Assembly (NCBI GenBank): GCA_015296085.1
Contig: DVDT01000039.1
Coordinates: 62,001 to 126,000, forward strand
From: Trichormus sp. M33_DOE_039
Lineage (GTDB): Bacteria > Cyanobacteriota > Cyanobacteriia > Cyanobacteriales > Nostocaceae
Direction of reading: 5' to 3'
Length of the DNA: 64,000 nucleotides
The notes beneath the pieces are model-generated. The model saw only the letters and a program-made list of their open reading frames with translations, did no database searches and was not told the DNA's origin. The position numbers and the translations under genes were made by a program. Below, one piece after another: positions 27,258-37,350 of the stretch (position 1 is the first letter of the stretch; the number at the start of each line of letters is the position of its first letter).

Positions 27258-29321
27258 ATGATTATGACTTACCCCCATACCCATAAGAGTGATCAGATTG
27301 ATAATTATCATGGGACTTTAGTAGCAGATCCCTACCGTTGGTTGGAAGATCCAGACTCAGAAGCTACTAAAGCTTGGGTTGAAGCACAAAATCAAATTAC
27401 TTTTGCTTACCTGAGTAAAATTCCTGCTAGAGATCACATCAAACAGCGTCTCACAAAACTTTGGGATTATGAAAAATATGGTATTCCCTTTAAACAAGGA
27501 GATAAATATTTCTATTTCAAAAATAATGGGCTGCAAAACCAAAGTGTTCTTTATACTTTAACATCTCTCGATGCTGAACCCAGAATTCTATTAGATCCCA
27601 ATCAGTTATCTGAAGATGGTACAGTAGCTCTTTCTAGTTTTGAGGTAAGTGATAATGGTAAATTGTTAGCTTATGGTATATCTACTGCTGGTTCTGATTG
27701 GCAAGAATGGAAAGTAAGAGATGTAGAAACCGGTAAAGATTTAGTAGATCATCTTAAATGGATTAAATTTTCTGGTGTTTCTTGGACAAAGGATCATCAA
27801 GGATTTTTCTACAGTCGCTATGATGAACCAAATGAGCAAACTAAATTAGCCGATATTAACTATTTCCACAAGCTTTACTATCATCGCTTAGGTACATCCC
27901 AATCTGAAGATATATTAATTTATCATCGTCCTGACCAAAAAGAATGGGGCTTTAATGGGGGTGTGACGGAAGATGGCAAATATTTGATTATTTCTGTTTG
28001 GTTGGGGACAGATTCCAGAAATTTAGTTTTCTATAAGGATTTAACTGATGACCATAAGGAAGTAGTGGAATTAATTGATCAGTTTGAGGCTGATTATAGT
28101 TTTATTGAACACGATGATCAGGTGTTTTATTTCCGCACTAATTTGGATGCGCCACGGGGTAGAGTAATTGCGATTGATACTCATAAACCTGCTAAGGAGT
28201 TATGGAGAGAAATCATTCCTGAAACTGAGGCGACTTTAGAAAGCGTCAATATGTTAAATCATCAGTTTGTGGCTGATTATTTAACAGATGCTCACTCCCA
28301 AATCAAAATTTTTGATATCAATGGCATATTTATTCGAGAGGTAGCATTACCGGGACTTGGTGCAGTCGGAGGTTTTGAAGGTAAGCGGGATGATACAGAA
28401 ACTTTTTATATTTTCACTAGTTTCACTACACCAGGAACAATTTACCGCTACGATATGGTAACGAACAAAAGTGAGATTTTTCAAAAGCCAACAATAGATT
28501 TTAATCCTGATGAATATGAAACTAAACAAGTATTTTACAAGAGTAAAGATGGTACACAAGTACCGATGTTTATTACTCACAAGAAAGGTATTCCATTCAA
28601 TGGAAATAATCCGACTTATCTCTATGCTTATGGTGGTTTTGGAGCTTCCTTAACTCCTAGTTTTTCCGTGCTGATGTTGGTATGGATGGAAATGGGTGGT
28701 GTGGCTGCTGTAGCAAATCTGCGAGGCGGTGGAGAATATGGAGAGGAATGGCATCAAGCTGGAATGAAGGAGAAAAAGCAGAATGTTTTTGATGATTTTA
28801 TAGCTGCGGCTGAGTGGCTGATTGAGCATAACTATACGAAACCCGCAAAGTTAGCGATCGCAGGTGATAGCAATGGTGGTTTACTTGTTGGTGCTTGCAT
28901 GACTCAACGCCCAGATTTATTTGGAGCGGCTTTACCTGGGGTGGGTGTAATGGATATGTTGCGCTTTCACAAATTTACCATCGGCTGGGCTTGGACTACT
29001 GAATATGGTTCACCCGATCATCCAGAAGACTTTAAAACACTTTACGCCTATTCACCTCTGCACAATCTCAAACCAGGTACAAGCTACCCCGCAACTTTAA
29101 TCACTACAGCAGATCATGACGATCGCGTTGTTCCTGCCCATAGTTTCAAATTTGCCGCCACTTTGCAAGCGGCTCAAGCTAGCAATGCACCTACACTGAT
29201 TAGAATTGAGACGAAAGCGGGACACGGTGCAGGGAAACCGACAACCAAAATTATTGAGGAAGTTGCAGACAAATGGACTTTTTTAGTCAAGACTCTGGAT
29301 GTTAATTTTGGCAATTGCTAA
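27258..29321 (+). CDS. Prolyl oligopeptidase (peptidase family S9A)
   Basis: 687 residues, normal length for the family. The N-terminal DPYRWLEDPDSEATKAWVEAQ and the seven-bladed propeller (~75-405) are followed by the alpha/beta-hydrolase domain. The catalytic Ser538 is in AGDSNGGLLVGA, the Asp621/622 region in ADHDDRVVPAHS, and His656 in KAGHGAGKP. The enzyme cleaves short peptides after proline; without a signal peptide it should be cytoplasmic. The ATG at 27258 gives MIMTYPHTHKSDQIDNYHG; the third codon ATG is an alternative. Unlinked to its neighbours apart from being on the same strand as the next protease, 137 bp away. Confidence 0.95.
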   Translation: MIMTYPHTHKSDQIDNYHGTLVADPYRWLEDPDSEATKAWVEAQNQITFAYLSKIPARDHIKQRLTKLWDYEKYGIPFKQGDKYFYFKNNGLQNQSVLYTLTSLDAEPRILLDPNQLSEDGTVALSSFEVSDNGKLLAYGISTAGSDWQEWKVRDVETGKDLVDHLKWIKFSGVSWTKDHQGFFYSRYDEPNEQTKLADINYFHKLYYHRLGTSQSEDILIYHRPDQKEWGFNGGVTEDGKYLIISVWLGTDSRNLVFYKDLTDDHKEVVELIDQFEADYSFIEHDDQVFYFRTNLDAPRGRVIAIDTHKPAKELWREIIPETEATLESVNMLNHQFVADYLTDAHSQIKIFDINGIFIREVALPGLGAVGGFEGKRDDTETFYIFTSFTTPGTIYRYDMVTNKSEIFQKPTIDFNPDEYETKQVFYKSKDGTQVPMFITHKKGIPFNGNNPTYLYAYGGFGASLTPSFSVLMLVWMEMGGVAAVANLRGGGEYGEEWHQAGMKEKKQNVFDDFIAAAEWLIEHNYTKPAKLAIAGDSNGGLLVGACMTQRPDLFGAALPGVGVMDMLRFHKFTIGWAWTTEYGSPDHPEDFKTLYAYSPLHNLKPGTSYPATLITTADHDDRVVPAHSFKFAATLQAAQASNAPTLIRIETKAGHGAGKPTTKIIEEVADKWTFLVKTLDVNFGNC

Positions 29322-29457
29322 CTATAGCAATATTATCTCTCATGAGTTGGCGGTACAAATCAGCAAACACAATCCAGGCGATCGCTCGCTAAACTGAATA
29401 ACTATCAACCCTAATTCTTACCTCCGGGTTTGATAACTTAAGGATTGTAAAACGCTT

Positions 29458-32235
29458 ATGAAAAACCGCATATATATGCTTTTGGGCTTCATTCTCAGCC
29501 TAATTTTGAGTATTTTACCTGTGGCGGACAATTTCACTATTGCTGCTACACCTACACAAATCGTTAAACCCGTGTCTGGTCTATCCTTTACTCAAGGAGT
29601 ACAGAAAACAGTATTAGACAACGGCTTAACCGTCCTTACCAAAGAGGTGCATACTGCACCAGTAGTGAGTGTACAGGTTTGGTATAAAGTTGGCTCACGC
29701 AATGAAACGAAGGGAGAAAACGGCATTTCTCATCAACTTGAGCATTTGATGTTTAAGGGAACTACTAACCGTCCGGTACAATTTGGTCGATTGTTTAGTG
29801 CTTTGGGTAGTCAGTTTAATGCTTTTACCAGCTACGATGAAACGGCTTACTTCGGGACAGTGGAACGCAACAGGCTAGAAGCACTGCTGACTCTAGAAGC
29901 AGACCGGATGAAAAATGCTTTGATTGAGCCAGAACAATTAACTAGTGAAAAACGGGTAGTGATCTCTGAGTTACAGGGATATGAAAACTCACCTGATTAT
30001 CGCTTAAGTCGTGCAGTCATGCGAGCTGCTTTCCCTAACCGCGCCTATGGTTTACCCGTGGGTGGGACAAAAGCCGATGTCGAAAAATTTACAGTCGAGC
30101 AGGTACGAAATTATTACCAAAAATATTACAGTCCAGATCATGCTACCTTGGTCATCACTGGGGACTTTACTACGGAAACTGCCCTCAATGCCGTGAAAGA
30201 AACCTTTGGGAAATTAACCCGGAAAGTTAAAGAAGAACAGGGAGAGCAAGGAGATAAGGTAGACAAGGTAGTAAATACAGCTAGTAAAGCACCAATAGTC
30301 TTAAAAGAACCTGGAAGTGCGGCCTTATTGCAAGCTGTATATCCCTTACCTGATATTCAGCATCCTGATGTCCCAGCAATTGATGTGATGGATGTGATTT
30401 TGACAGGAGGACGCAGTTCTCGACTGTATCAAGCTTTGGTGGAATCTGGGTTGGCTAGTTCTGTAAGTGCTAGTGCGGTGGAATTGATTGAACCAGGTTG
30501 GTATGAAATTAGTGCTACAGCCGTACCAGGACAAAAGCTAGGCAAAATCACAGAGGTATTGCAAACATCTTTATCGCAACTACAAAAACAGCCAGTTTCT
30601 TCAGCAGAACTGAATCGTGCCAAAACGCAACTACAAGCGTCATTTGTACTGGGTAATCAAGATATTACCAGCCAAGCTAACCAATTGGGATACAGTCAAA
30701 CCATCGCAGGGGATTATCGCTATCTGGAAAAATATTTAGCTGCGATCGCTAATGTCACTCCAGCTGACATTCAAAGAGTAGCAAAAACTTATCTCAATCC
30801 CCATCAACAAACCATTGGCTATTTTGAGCCAAGCCAAATCGAGGGTGAAAGTGAAACCGCCAATGTTAGTTCTGGTCGCACTGTAGAAAACTTCAACCCC
30901 GGTAAACCTGTAGATCCGGCAGAATTGGCTAAATATCTGCCTACTGTAACCACATCTTCAGATATTAACAAACAATCCCTACCACAACAGTTTTCTCTCA
31001 CTAATGGTTTGCGGGTGTTGCTTCTACCTGACCGCAACGTCCCCGCAATTAACTTAAGTGGACAAGTTGACGCTGGAAGTGAGTTTGATGGTAATTTGCA
31101 AGCAGGATTAGCAGGTCTCACGGCTAGTAATTTAATCAACGGGACAAAGACTAGAGATGCTTTGACCTTAGCGCGAACTTTAGAAGATAGAGGGGCTAGC
31201 TTAAGCTTTGGTGCTGGACGTGAGGGAGTTACTATTAGTGGTCAAGGTTTATCCGCAAATCTGCCAATATTAGTTCAAACTCTTGCAGATGTTTTACAAA
31301 ATGCCTCATTTCCTAATGACCAACTAGAACTCAGCCGTCAAAGAGCATTAACTAGTCTCAAAGTCCAATTAGATGATCCTAGCGGGTTAGGTAGAAGAGT
31401 ATTTCAGCAAGCAATTTACCCAGAAAATCACCCCTTCCACAGTTTTCCAACAGCACAGAGTTTAAAAAGTATTACTCGTGATGATGTGCTGCGTTTTTAC
31501 CGCAACCATTACCGACCAGATACGACAACACTAGCTTTAGTAGGTGATTTTGACCCAGCACAGGTGAAAGACTTACTCAATCAGTCCCTTGGTAAATGGC
31601 AAGCTATTGGTCAACCGCCTAATCTCAAATTACCAACAGTGTCACTACCGACAACTGTCACCCGCATTAACAGGGCTATTCCCGGTAAAGCTGAGGCTGT
31701 AACCTATCTTGGCTACAACGCGATTTCGCGGAAAGACCCGCGTTATTATGCTGCATTGGTACTGAATCAGATTTTGGGTGGCGATACCTTATCTAGTCGC
31801 TTGGGTACAGAAGTACGCGATCGCCTGGGTTTAACTTATGGTATTTACAGTGGGTTTGCGGCGGGTGTGAATCCTGGCCCATTCTTAATTCAGATGCAGA
31901 CTGCACCCCAAGATTCAGATCAAGCGATCGCTAGCACCCTAGCATTACTCAAACAATTACGCGAACAGGGTATCACTGAAGCAGAATTGAACACAGCTAA
32001 ACGTTCAATTACTAACAATTATCCTGTAAATTTAGCTAATCCTAGTGATGTCTCCAGCATCATTTTAGAGAATGCTATTTTGGGGCTACCACCAGCAGAA
32101 ATTCGCGACTTTCCCCAACGTATTCAATCAATCACTATGGCTGATGTCCAGCAGGCAATTCAAGATTTAATTAAGCCCCAAAATCTAGTAATTGTCACAA
32201 CCGGGACGGTAAATACTGCATCCCAAGGTAACTAA
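29458..32235 (+). CDS. M16 family zinc metalloprotease, two-domain form
   Basis: 925 residues. A signal peptide (MKNRIYMLLGFILSLILSIL...) precedes the mature protein, so it acts in the periplasm or thylakoid lumen. The first half carries the inverted zinc motif His92-x-x-Glu95-His96 (SHQLEHLMFKGT) plus the distant Glu in EKRVVISELQGYE. The second half, from about 515, is a related but catalytically silent domain, as usual in processing-peptidase-like M16 proteins; it keeps the C-terminal R-x-Y motif (GLTYGIYSGF). Many cyanobacteria encode it as two adjacent genes, and here both halves are fused into one. Confidence 0.93.
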   Translation: MKNRIYMLLGFILSLILSILPVADNFTIAATPTQIVKPVSGLSFTQGVQKTVLDNGLTVLTKEVHTAPVVSVQVWYKVGSRNETKGENGISHQLEHLMFKGTTNRPVQFGRLFSALGSQFNAFTSYDETAYFGTVERNRLEALLTLEADRMKNALIEPEQLTSEKRVVISELQGYENSPDYRLSRAVMRAAFPNRAYGLPVGGTKADVEKFTVEQVRNYYQKYYSPDHATLVITGDFTTETALNAVKETFGKLTRKVKEEQGEQGDKVDKVVNTASKAPIVLKEPGSAALLQAVYPLPDIQHPDVPAIDVMDVILTGGRSSRLYQALVESGLASSVSASAVELIEPGWYEISATAVPGQKLGKITEVLQTSLSQLQKQPVSSAELNRAKTQLQASFVLGNQDITSQANQLGYSQTIAGDYRYLEKYLAAIANVTPADIQRVAKTYLNPHQQTIGYFEPSQIEGESETANVSSGRTVENFNPGKPVDPAELAKYLPTVTTSSDINKQSLPQQFSLTNGLRVLLLPDRNVPAINLSGQVDAGSEFDGNLQAGLAGLTASNLINGTKTRDALTLARTLEDRGASLSFGAGREGVTISGQGLSANLPILVQTLADVLQNASFPNDQLELSRQRALTSLKVQLDDPSGLGRRVFQQAIYPENHPFHSFPTAQSLKSITRDDVLRFYRNHYRPDTTTLALVGDFDPAQVKDLLNQSLGKWQAIGQPPNLKLPTVSLPTTVTRINRAIPGKAEAVTYLGYNAISRKDPRYYAALVLNQILGGDTLSSRLGTEVRDRLGLTYGIYSGFAAGVNPGPFLIQMQTAPQDSDQAIASTLALLKQLREQGITEAELNTAKRSITNNYPVNLANPSDVSSIILENAILGLPPAEIRDFPQRIQSITMADVQQAIQDLIKPQNLVIVTTGTVNTASQGN

Positions 32236-32394
32236 ATTATTTGGTGCCAAGATGTAAAATTTTATGCCTTTAAATCTTGGCATCAACCAAAAACCAGGTT
32301 AGTTGAGGTGAGCTATTTTTAACCAATAATTTATAGTCTCTAGAAGTCAATACTGTTTATTTAAGGGTTATTGGTATAGATAATTTGTCTGATG

Positions 32395-32414
32395 AGACGC
32401 GATTTATCGCGTCT
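32395..32414. terminator. Palindromic hairpin between convergent genes
   Basis: AGACGCGA-TTTA-TCGCGTCT, a perfect 8-bp stem with a 4-base loop, in the interval between the M16 gene and raf1, which converge. The same palindrome type is common between genes in Nostoc-like genomes and probably works as a bidirectional terminator; the T-run is short (TTT). Confidence 0.6.
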
Positions 32415-32451
32415 TTACATGAGGCTTTTGGGCTGATCTGAACCTTAATAT

Positions 32452-33537
32452 TTATTCATCAATTTGCCAGGAATCTTTAGTCACCTCTTCATCCAGAATT
32501 TTCCGTGGACGAACGATGATTATAATTTTGCCTAGGATAGAGATTTCAGGTTCAGTTTCAAACCATTGAAAATCTAGTTCTCCGCTGTTATCGACAACAA
32601 AGTAACTCAAATCATTCCATTCACGTTGACTGCGGTCTACAACTACTAATACAGGACCTGGTTGAGTGTTGGCTTGGCTAGGAAAGTGATCGCTAGTGGC
32701 TAAAATGACTACAGGGTCTTCCGCACCCAACAGCACTTGCCAACCAGGTAAAGCTACCCAAGCTTGTTCACCTGCAAATTTGACAATGCGAAATGGTTCA
32801 ATTTCTTCTACCAGGGGAACTGCTTTTAAGTCTTGGGGTGTTAAAGGTAACTCACCGACTACAGGTACAATGCGGGGTAATTCCTCCTCGGAATCAAAGC
32901 GATAAAAGGGTGGAATGGGTGCAGGACGCTGAGAAACTACTGTGAAATCAACAAGAAGCTGTTCAATTTGCTTTCTAGCCGTTTGAGTGTGAGCAAAGCG
33001 TAAACCCTTAGCAATTAAACGCGATCGCTCTTGCAAATCAGTATTTTGTCGTGCTAATTTCCAAGCTTGATATGCTATTGCATCTCCCGGATGGTCAGAA
33101 AAACCTGTTGGTAAAGTCCGAAAACGCGAAAAATCTTTAATGGCTTTAGCGACTTCTCTCGCCTCCTCTAAATTGAGTTTATGCTCAAAAGTTAATTCCG
33201 CCGCCATTGCTCGTTGTTCTTGGGTGAGTAACCGCAGTTCATATAAAACATCACTACCACGGGTCGCATAATGCGATCGCGTGGCTGCGGATGCGCCAGC
33301 TTTCTCGATAGAACTATAAACTTGCGCGCCTACGACTACTTGATTTTGCTGAACAGGTTCAAATCCTGTGGCTTCAAAAATATCTTGGGGATTGTAACCG
33401 GCTTTTTGCAGAGTGGCGATCGCCAATCCCCATTCCACCCAATTACCTTCTTTTTGTCTCAGTTTGCGTAATAATTCTTGTGCTGAATCATCAGCAGTAT
33501 TTTCAGGATTGGGAGCGTTGGGTGATAAGTCAGTCAT
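32452..33537 (-). CDS. raf1: Rubisco accumulation factor 1 (Raf1)
   Basis: 361 residues, the normal cyanobacterial length. Raf1 is a dimeric chaperone that binds and stabilises Rubisco large-subunit dimers for assembly into the octameric core. The helical domain starts ELLRKLRQKEGNWVEWGLAI, followed by YNPQDIFEATGFEPVQQNQV and VARGS-type segments (THYATRGSDVLYELR). The linker has PPFYRFDSEEELPRIVP, and the beta domain begins near 210 (LPLTPQDLKAVPLVEE...) with GWQVLLGAEDPVVIL. It stands alone, far from rbcL in this window. The start ATG at 33537 is the first in frame. Confidence 0.95.
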   Translation of the reverse strand: MTDLSPNAPNPENTADDSAQELLRKLRQKEGNWVEWGLAIATLQKAGYNPQDIFEATGFEPVQQNQVVVGAQVYSSIEKAGASAATRSHYATRGSDVLYELRLLTQEQRAMAAELTFEHKLNLEEAREVAKAIKDFSRFRTLPTGFSDHPGDAIAYQAWKLARQNTDLQERSRLIAKGLRFAHTQTARKQIEQLLVDFTVVSQRPAPIPPFYRFDSEEELPRIVPVVGELPLTPQDLKAVPLVEEIEPFRIVKFAGEQAWVALPGWQVLLGAEDPVVILATSDHFPSQANTQPGPVLVVVDRSQREWNDLSYFVVDNSGELDFQWFETEPEISILGKIIIIVRPRKILDEEVTKDSWQIDE

Positions 33538-33864
33538 AATCTCACATTGCAGCTTCTACTAGAGAGCCTCCAACTAGCACAGCTATGCACTATCAAAAGA
33601 TGAAAAAATCAGTGAAATTATTTTTTCTATCTTCTGCTTTGTTTCTTAAGAGGCTAATTGATACCGCGTTGGCAAATCTTATTGTAATCTTTATTCGCCA
33701 ACTATATATATACCCTACCGTTAGCTAAAATTTTGCGTTACAAATAATACACATTACATTGAGCAAAAACCATCTCAGTAGATTTCCCCAAGGCTGGAAA
33801 ACAATAATCTACTAAGCTGGGTAAGCATATAGAGCTATAAATAATTTTTACAGGGAATCTCTTA
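33538..33864. other. Divergent intergenic region between raf1 and the REC-GAF gene
   Basis: 327 bases with no ORF. It should hold both promoters. Multiple T-rich and A-rich runs are visible, but no clear operator palindrome. TACAGGGAATC before 33865 contains a weak GGGA ribosome site. Confidence 0.4.
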
Positions 33865-34821
33865 ATGACTGACACTATTTCCGATATCCAGAAAAATCAC
33901 CGTCCAATGGCAACTTTAGAAAGACCGAAAAAACTCAAAATCCTAGTAGTTGATGACGAGCCAGATAACTTAGATTTGCTTTATCGCACCTTTCGGCGGG
34001 ATTTTAATGTCCTGAAAGCTGATAGCGGTATTAATGCTCTAGAAATTTTGGCAGTAGAAGGGGAAGTGGCAGTAATTATCTCTGACCAACGGATGCCAGA
34101 AATGAAAGGTACGGAATTTTTAAGTAAAACTGTACCGCAATTCCCGGATACCGTGAGGATAATTCTCACAGGATTTACTGATATAGAAGATTTAGTAGAA
34201 GCTATTAACGCCGGACAAGTATATAAGTATATCACCAAACCTTGGGATCCTGGGGAACTCAAAGCCGTCGTACAACGGGCGGCCGAAACCTATGACTTAC
34301 TTAAACAAAGGACAGAAGAACTACGCCGCGCCAATGCTCAAATGTCTCTGTTAACTGTTTTGGTACAGGAGACTCAAGCCGCCGAAAATTTAGAAGCCAC
34401 CTTGACACCCATTGCGACAGCATTTTGTGACAGTTTTGCCGCTGATACTTGTATTTTGCAGCTGGTCGAAAACAAAACACTCATAGCCACCCAAGGATTT
34501 TACTGTCCTGAAGGAAATGTGCAGAACTGGTTAGAGCAAGATCCGCTGACAACTGAAGCGATCGCCACTGCTAAAATGCAAGTTGCTTTGAATATTGCCA
34601 AAGAAGCCAAACTAGCTGGTGCAACTCATTACCAAGAAAGTGGTATCCAAGCTCATTTAGTCATTCCGATTATTTACCGCAGTGAAATGCTAGGCGTGCT
34701 ATCCCTCCAGTGGCAACAACCAGGATCTTTACGAGAAGATGAACTCAACCTAATTCATCTCTCAGCTGAACTAGTAGCGATCGCCTTAACCAGTAGTCAA
34801 TGCAATCAAGCAAAAATTTAA
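33865..34821 (+). CDS. Response regulator with C-terminal GAF domain
   Basis: 318 residues. The receiver (about 24-145) has Asp33/34 in LVVDDEPDN, phosphoacceptor Asp74 in IISDQRMPEMKG, Thr in RIILTGFTD and the Lys in YITKPWDP. The alpha4-beta5 features (GFTDIEDLVEAINAGQVYKY) are those of regulators of the RpfG/HupR kind. A GAF domain follows (about 165-315: LEATLTPIATAFCDSF... HLVIPIIYRSEMLGVLSLQW). It lacks the bilin Cys-His motif, so it is not a light sensor. No output domain is visible, so it may act through protein contacts. Followed 68 bp later by menG. Confidence 0.88.
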   Translation: MTDTISDIQKNHRPMATLERPKKLKILVVDDEPDNLDLLYRTFRRDFNVLKADSGINALEILAVEGEVAVIISDQRMPEMKGTEFLSKTVPQFPDTVRIILTGFTDIEDLVEAINAGQVYKYITKPWDPGELKAVVQRAAETYDLLKQRTEELRRANAQMSLLTVLVQETQAAENLEATLTPIATAFCDSFAADTCILQLVENKTLIATQGFYCPEGNVQNWLEQDPLTTEAIATAKMQVALNIAKEAKLAGATHYQESGIQAHLVIPIIYRSEMLGVLSLQWQQPGSLREDELNLIHLSAELVAIALTSSQCNQAKI

Positions 34822-34865
34822 ATTAAGAGTCCATAGTCAATAGTCTACAGTCCATAGTTAAATAA

Positions 34866-34900
34866 CTAATGACCATTGACTAATGACTAATGACTAACGA
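34866..34900 (+). repeat. STRR heptamer array that contains the menG start codon
   Basis: Units CTAATGA, CCATTGA, CTAATGA, CTAATGA, CTAACGA in tandem at 7-base spacing. The ATG of menG at 34890 lies in the penultimate unit, and the array encodes its first three to four residues (MTND). Confidence 0.85.
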
Positions 34901-35579
34901 CATCCGCGCCATTTTTGACCGTATCGCACCCGTTTACGACCAATTTAATGATTGGTTAAGTCTGGGACAACACCGCATATGGAAAGAAATGGCTATCAAA
35001 TGGAGCGCGGCTCAAACTGGTGATACTTGTCTTGATTTATGTTGTGGTAGTGGTGATTTAGCCTTGAGTTTGGCTAAACGTGTAGGAACAACAGGCCAAG
35101 TCTATGGGGTTGACTTCTCCTGCAACCTACTGGCAGCAGCCAAAGAACGCTCTCAAACTCATTACTCCCAATTTGCCATCTCTTGGGTAGAAGCAGATGT
35201 CCTGAATTTACCTTTTGAGAATAATCAGTTTGATGCTGCAACGATGGGCTATGGTTTAAGAAATGTCACAGATATTCGTCGAAGCCTTCAAGAATTATAT
35301 CGTGTCCTCAAACCAGGTAAACGAGCAGCCATTTTAGACTTTCATCGCCCCAATAATCAGCAATTCCGAGCCTTTCAGCAGTGGTATTTAGATCATATAG
35401 TTGTGCCTATGGCGGAGCATATGGGGATGAAAGAAGAATATGCCTACATCAGCCCTAGCTTAGACCGCTTTCCCCAAGGGAGAGAACAAGTAGAGTTAGC
35501 CTATCAAGTTGGCTTTACCTCAGCCACACACTACCCCATTGCGAACGGTATGATGGGAGTATTGGTAGTTCTTAAATAG
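34890..35579 (+). CDS. menG: Demethylphylloquinone/demethylmenaquinone methyltransferase MenG (UbiE family)
   Basis: 229 residues. UbiE-family signatures are clear: IFDRIAPVYDQFNDWLSLGQH near the start, motif I LDLCCGSGDLAL at 48-59, and the family signature YGLRNVTD plus EFxRV-like LYRVLKPGKRAAILDF. In cyanobacteria the enzyme makes the final ring methylation of phylloquinone (vitamin K1), the photosystem I electron carrier A1. The ATG lies within a heptamer repeat, but upstream ATGs in the array are either out of frame or followed by an in-frame TAA, so 34890 is right. Also annotated as ubiE. Confidence 0.93.
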   Translation: MTNDIRAIFDRIAPVYDQFNDWLSLGQHRIWKEMAIKWSAAQTGDTCLDLCCGSGDLALSLAKRVGTTGQVYGVDFSCNLLAAAKERSQTHYSQFAISWVEADVLNLPFENNQFDAATMGYGLRNVTDIRRSLQELYRVLKPGKRAAILDFHRPNNQQFRAFQQWYLDHIVVPMAEHMGMKEEYAYISPSLDRFPQGREQVELAYQVGFTSATHYPIANGMMGVLVVLK

Positions 35580-35639
35580 GTAATTGGGCATCAAAAAAGG
35601 CAAACAGCAAAAAGCAAAAGGAAAAAATCTTTTACCCTT

Positions 35640-35710
35640 TGGGTGACGCTCCTACTGTCGCTTAAAGCTGCGCTAACGCTAGTTGCACCCCTCCGGGGAA
35701 GCAAGCTACA
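35640..35710. repeat. Interspersed GC-rich repeat upstream of the DUF445 gene
   Basis: A block containing ggtgacgctcctactgtcgc, gctgcgctaacgctagttgc and cccctccggggaagcaagctac, more GC-rich than its flanks. Elements of this kind (gctacgcTAACGC and gcaagctac modules) recur at 59690-59800 in this window. It looks like a dispersed repeat of Nostoc genomes, not a gene. Confidence 0.5.
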
Positions 35711-35801
35711 TGGGGAAAACCCAAACATCGCACTTGCTCACCTTTTTAATTTTTACTTTTACCTTTTTACTACTGAGTCTTTACTCTAAATCCAAAAAAC
35801 T

Positions 35802-37037
35802 GTGGATTGGTCTCATCTTTTACTGTATGTGTCGCCTCCGGTCTTGGGTGGAATTATTGGCTATTTCACAAATGATATAGCCATCAAAATGCTATTTCGT
35901 CCTTACCGAGCAATTTACATTGCTGGAAAAAGAGTGCCATTTACTCCTGGCTTGATTCCAGCGAATCAGGAGCGTCTGGCGAAAAATATTTCTGATACTA
36001 TCATGGGGTCTTTGTTGACACCTGATGAGTTACAAAAACTGGCACGGAGATTATTAGCGACTGAACGAGTAGAAGGCGCAATTCTCTGGTTATTGCGATT
36101 AGCAATAGATCAAATTAAAGCTGATAAAAACCAAAAAACTACTAAAATTGTTGCGGGCATTCTGCGTGATTTGTTAGGCGAATCTTTACCGCGTCTATTG
36201 AAGGTGCTAGCTAGACAAGAAGACTTTTTAGAAGTACAAATAAATCAGATTTTTGATCAAATATTATTAGAATTACAACTCAGTGATGAGCAAGCAACTC
36301 GTTTGGCTGATTGGTTTTTGGAAGTAGTTTTACCACCGGATGTATTAAGACAAGCAATTATAGATTTTTTGACAGATCGCACGATTCAAATTATTGATGA
36401 AAGCTTTCGCGAAAAAACCAGTGGTACTTATTGGGTAGTGGCAAATTTATTTGGTTTGCGGAATACACTCACACGCCTGCGGACTTTTTGCTTAGATGAA
36501 AAAGAAGCGACTAATGCTAGATTACAGGAATTGATTCAAGATTTGCAGATGCGCGATCGCTTCAAAAAAATTCTGCAAAACTTATCATTGCAAAATTTAC
36601 CTATTGGTACAGTCCGCCAACTCCGAAAAACTACACGAGAAACCGTCCGCCAATACATTCAAACCAGTGGAAGCGACTTACTACAGGGATTAACTGAATC
36701 TGTTAATTGGGAAAATATTGCTAAATTACTCTTAAATCGCCTCAGCAACTCCCCTGTAGTGATAACTTCTTTAGAAGTTGTCAGCCAAGAATTGGCATTG
36801 ATTTTAGAAAAATATTTAGAAAAAGATTTAGAACAAATAGTAGCTCAAGTAATTCCGATTTTATCCATAGATCAAGTGATTGTTGATCGTGTAAAATCTA
36901 CATCTCCTGCTGATTTAGAAAATGCAATTGAAGGAATTGTGAAAAATGAATTACAAGCAATTGTGACGCTAGGTGGAATCTTAGGATTTATTGTTGGTTT
37001 ATGCCAGACAGGATTTTTACTTTTTACTCAACAGTAA
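35802..37037 (+). CDS. DUF445 family membrane protein
   Basis: 411 residues from GTG 35802 (reads [20 protein letters not shown]). The N-terminal helix is followed by the DUF445 hallmark [20 protein letters not shown] and the [20 protein letters not shown] motif (residues ~45-65). A long helical, partly coiled-coil body and a C-terminal membrane helix ([19 protein letters not shown]) complete it. The family is found in many bacteria and plants with no set function; the two anchors suggest a membrane-spanning scaffold. Upstream 35580-35801 is a repeat-rich intergenic stretch. Stand-alone gene. Confidence 0.9.
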   Translation: MDWSHLLLYVSPPVLGGIIGYFTNDIAIKMLFRPYRAIYIAGKRVPFTPGLIPANQERLAKNISDTIMGSLLTPDELQKLARRLLATERVEGAILWLLRLAIDQIKADKNQKTTKIVAGILRDLLGESLPRLLKVLARQEDFLEVQINQIFDQILLELQLSDEQATRLADWFLEVVLPPDVLRQAIIDFLTDRTIQIIDESFREKTSGTYWVVANLFGLRNTLTRLRTFCLDEKEATNARLQELIQDLQMRDRFKKILQNLSLQNLPIGTVRQLRKTTRETVRQYIQTSGSDLLQGLTESVNWENIAKLLLNRLSNSPVVITSLEVVSQELALILEKYLEKDLEQIVAQVIPILSIDQVIVDRVKSTSPADLENAIEGIVKNELQAIVTLGGILGFIVGLCQTGFLLFTQQ

Positions 37038-37079
37038 ACTCACAGGAGGTAGAAAACAGAGGATTCCCTCTTGTCTATC

Positions 37080-37320
37080 TTCTCTAAGAGGTTGTTTGAA
37101 AAGTCTAATTTATTACTTACCTTAGCGAATGGAAGTCGCGACTATACAGATTAAACCCACCTACGTGGGTTCAAAACCCTTGATTTTTCATTAGTCCACG
37201 CAGGCGGTGAGACCAGTCCTGTAGGCGGGTCTCCCGCCGTAGGGAACTGGCGAACCCGAAGGGACTTTGTTTGTGTAGTAGCGAATTATATTCGCCCTAT
37301 ACTTTTAAAACTGTGCTTAG
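37080..37320. repeat. Interspersed repeat island (hairpins, MITE-like)
   Basis: A gene-free interval of 37038-37350 that is mostly repeat-like. It contains a perfect hairpin AACCCAC-CTAC-GTGGGTT (37154-37171), and gcgaatggaagtcgcgacta, ttagtccacgcaggcgg and gtagtagcgaattatattcg modules that look like parts of known dispersed Nostoc intergenic repeats. No ORF of note. The island sits between the DUF445 gene and the convergent 37351 gene. Confidence 0.55.
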
Positions 37321-37350
37321 AAGATTTTGACTTGATTTATATTAACTCCC

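Noticed and set aside
33865-34821. GAF domain of the REC-GAF protein as a light sensor
   Set aside because: It lacks the Cys-His bilin motif and the DXCF motif.
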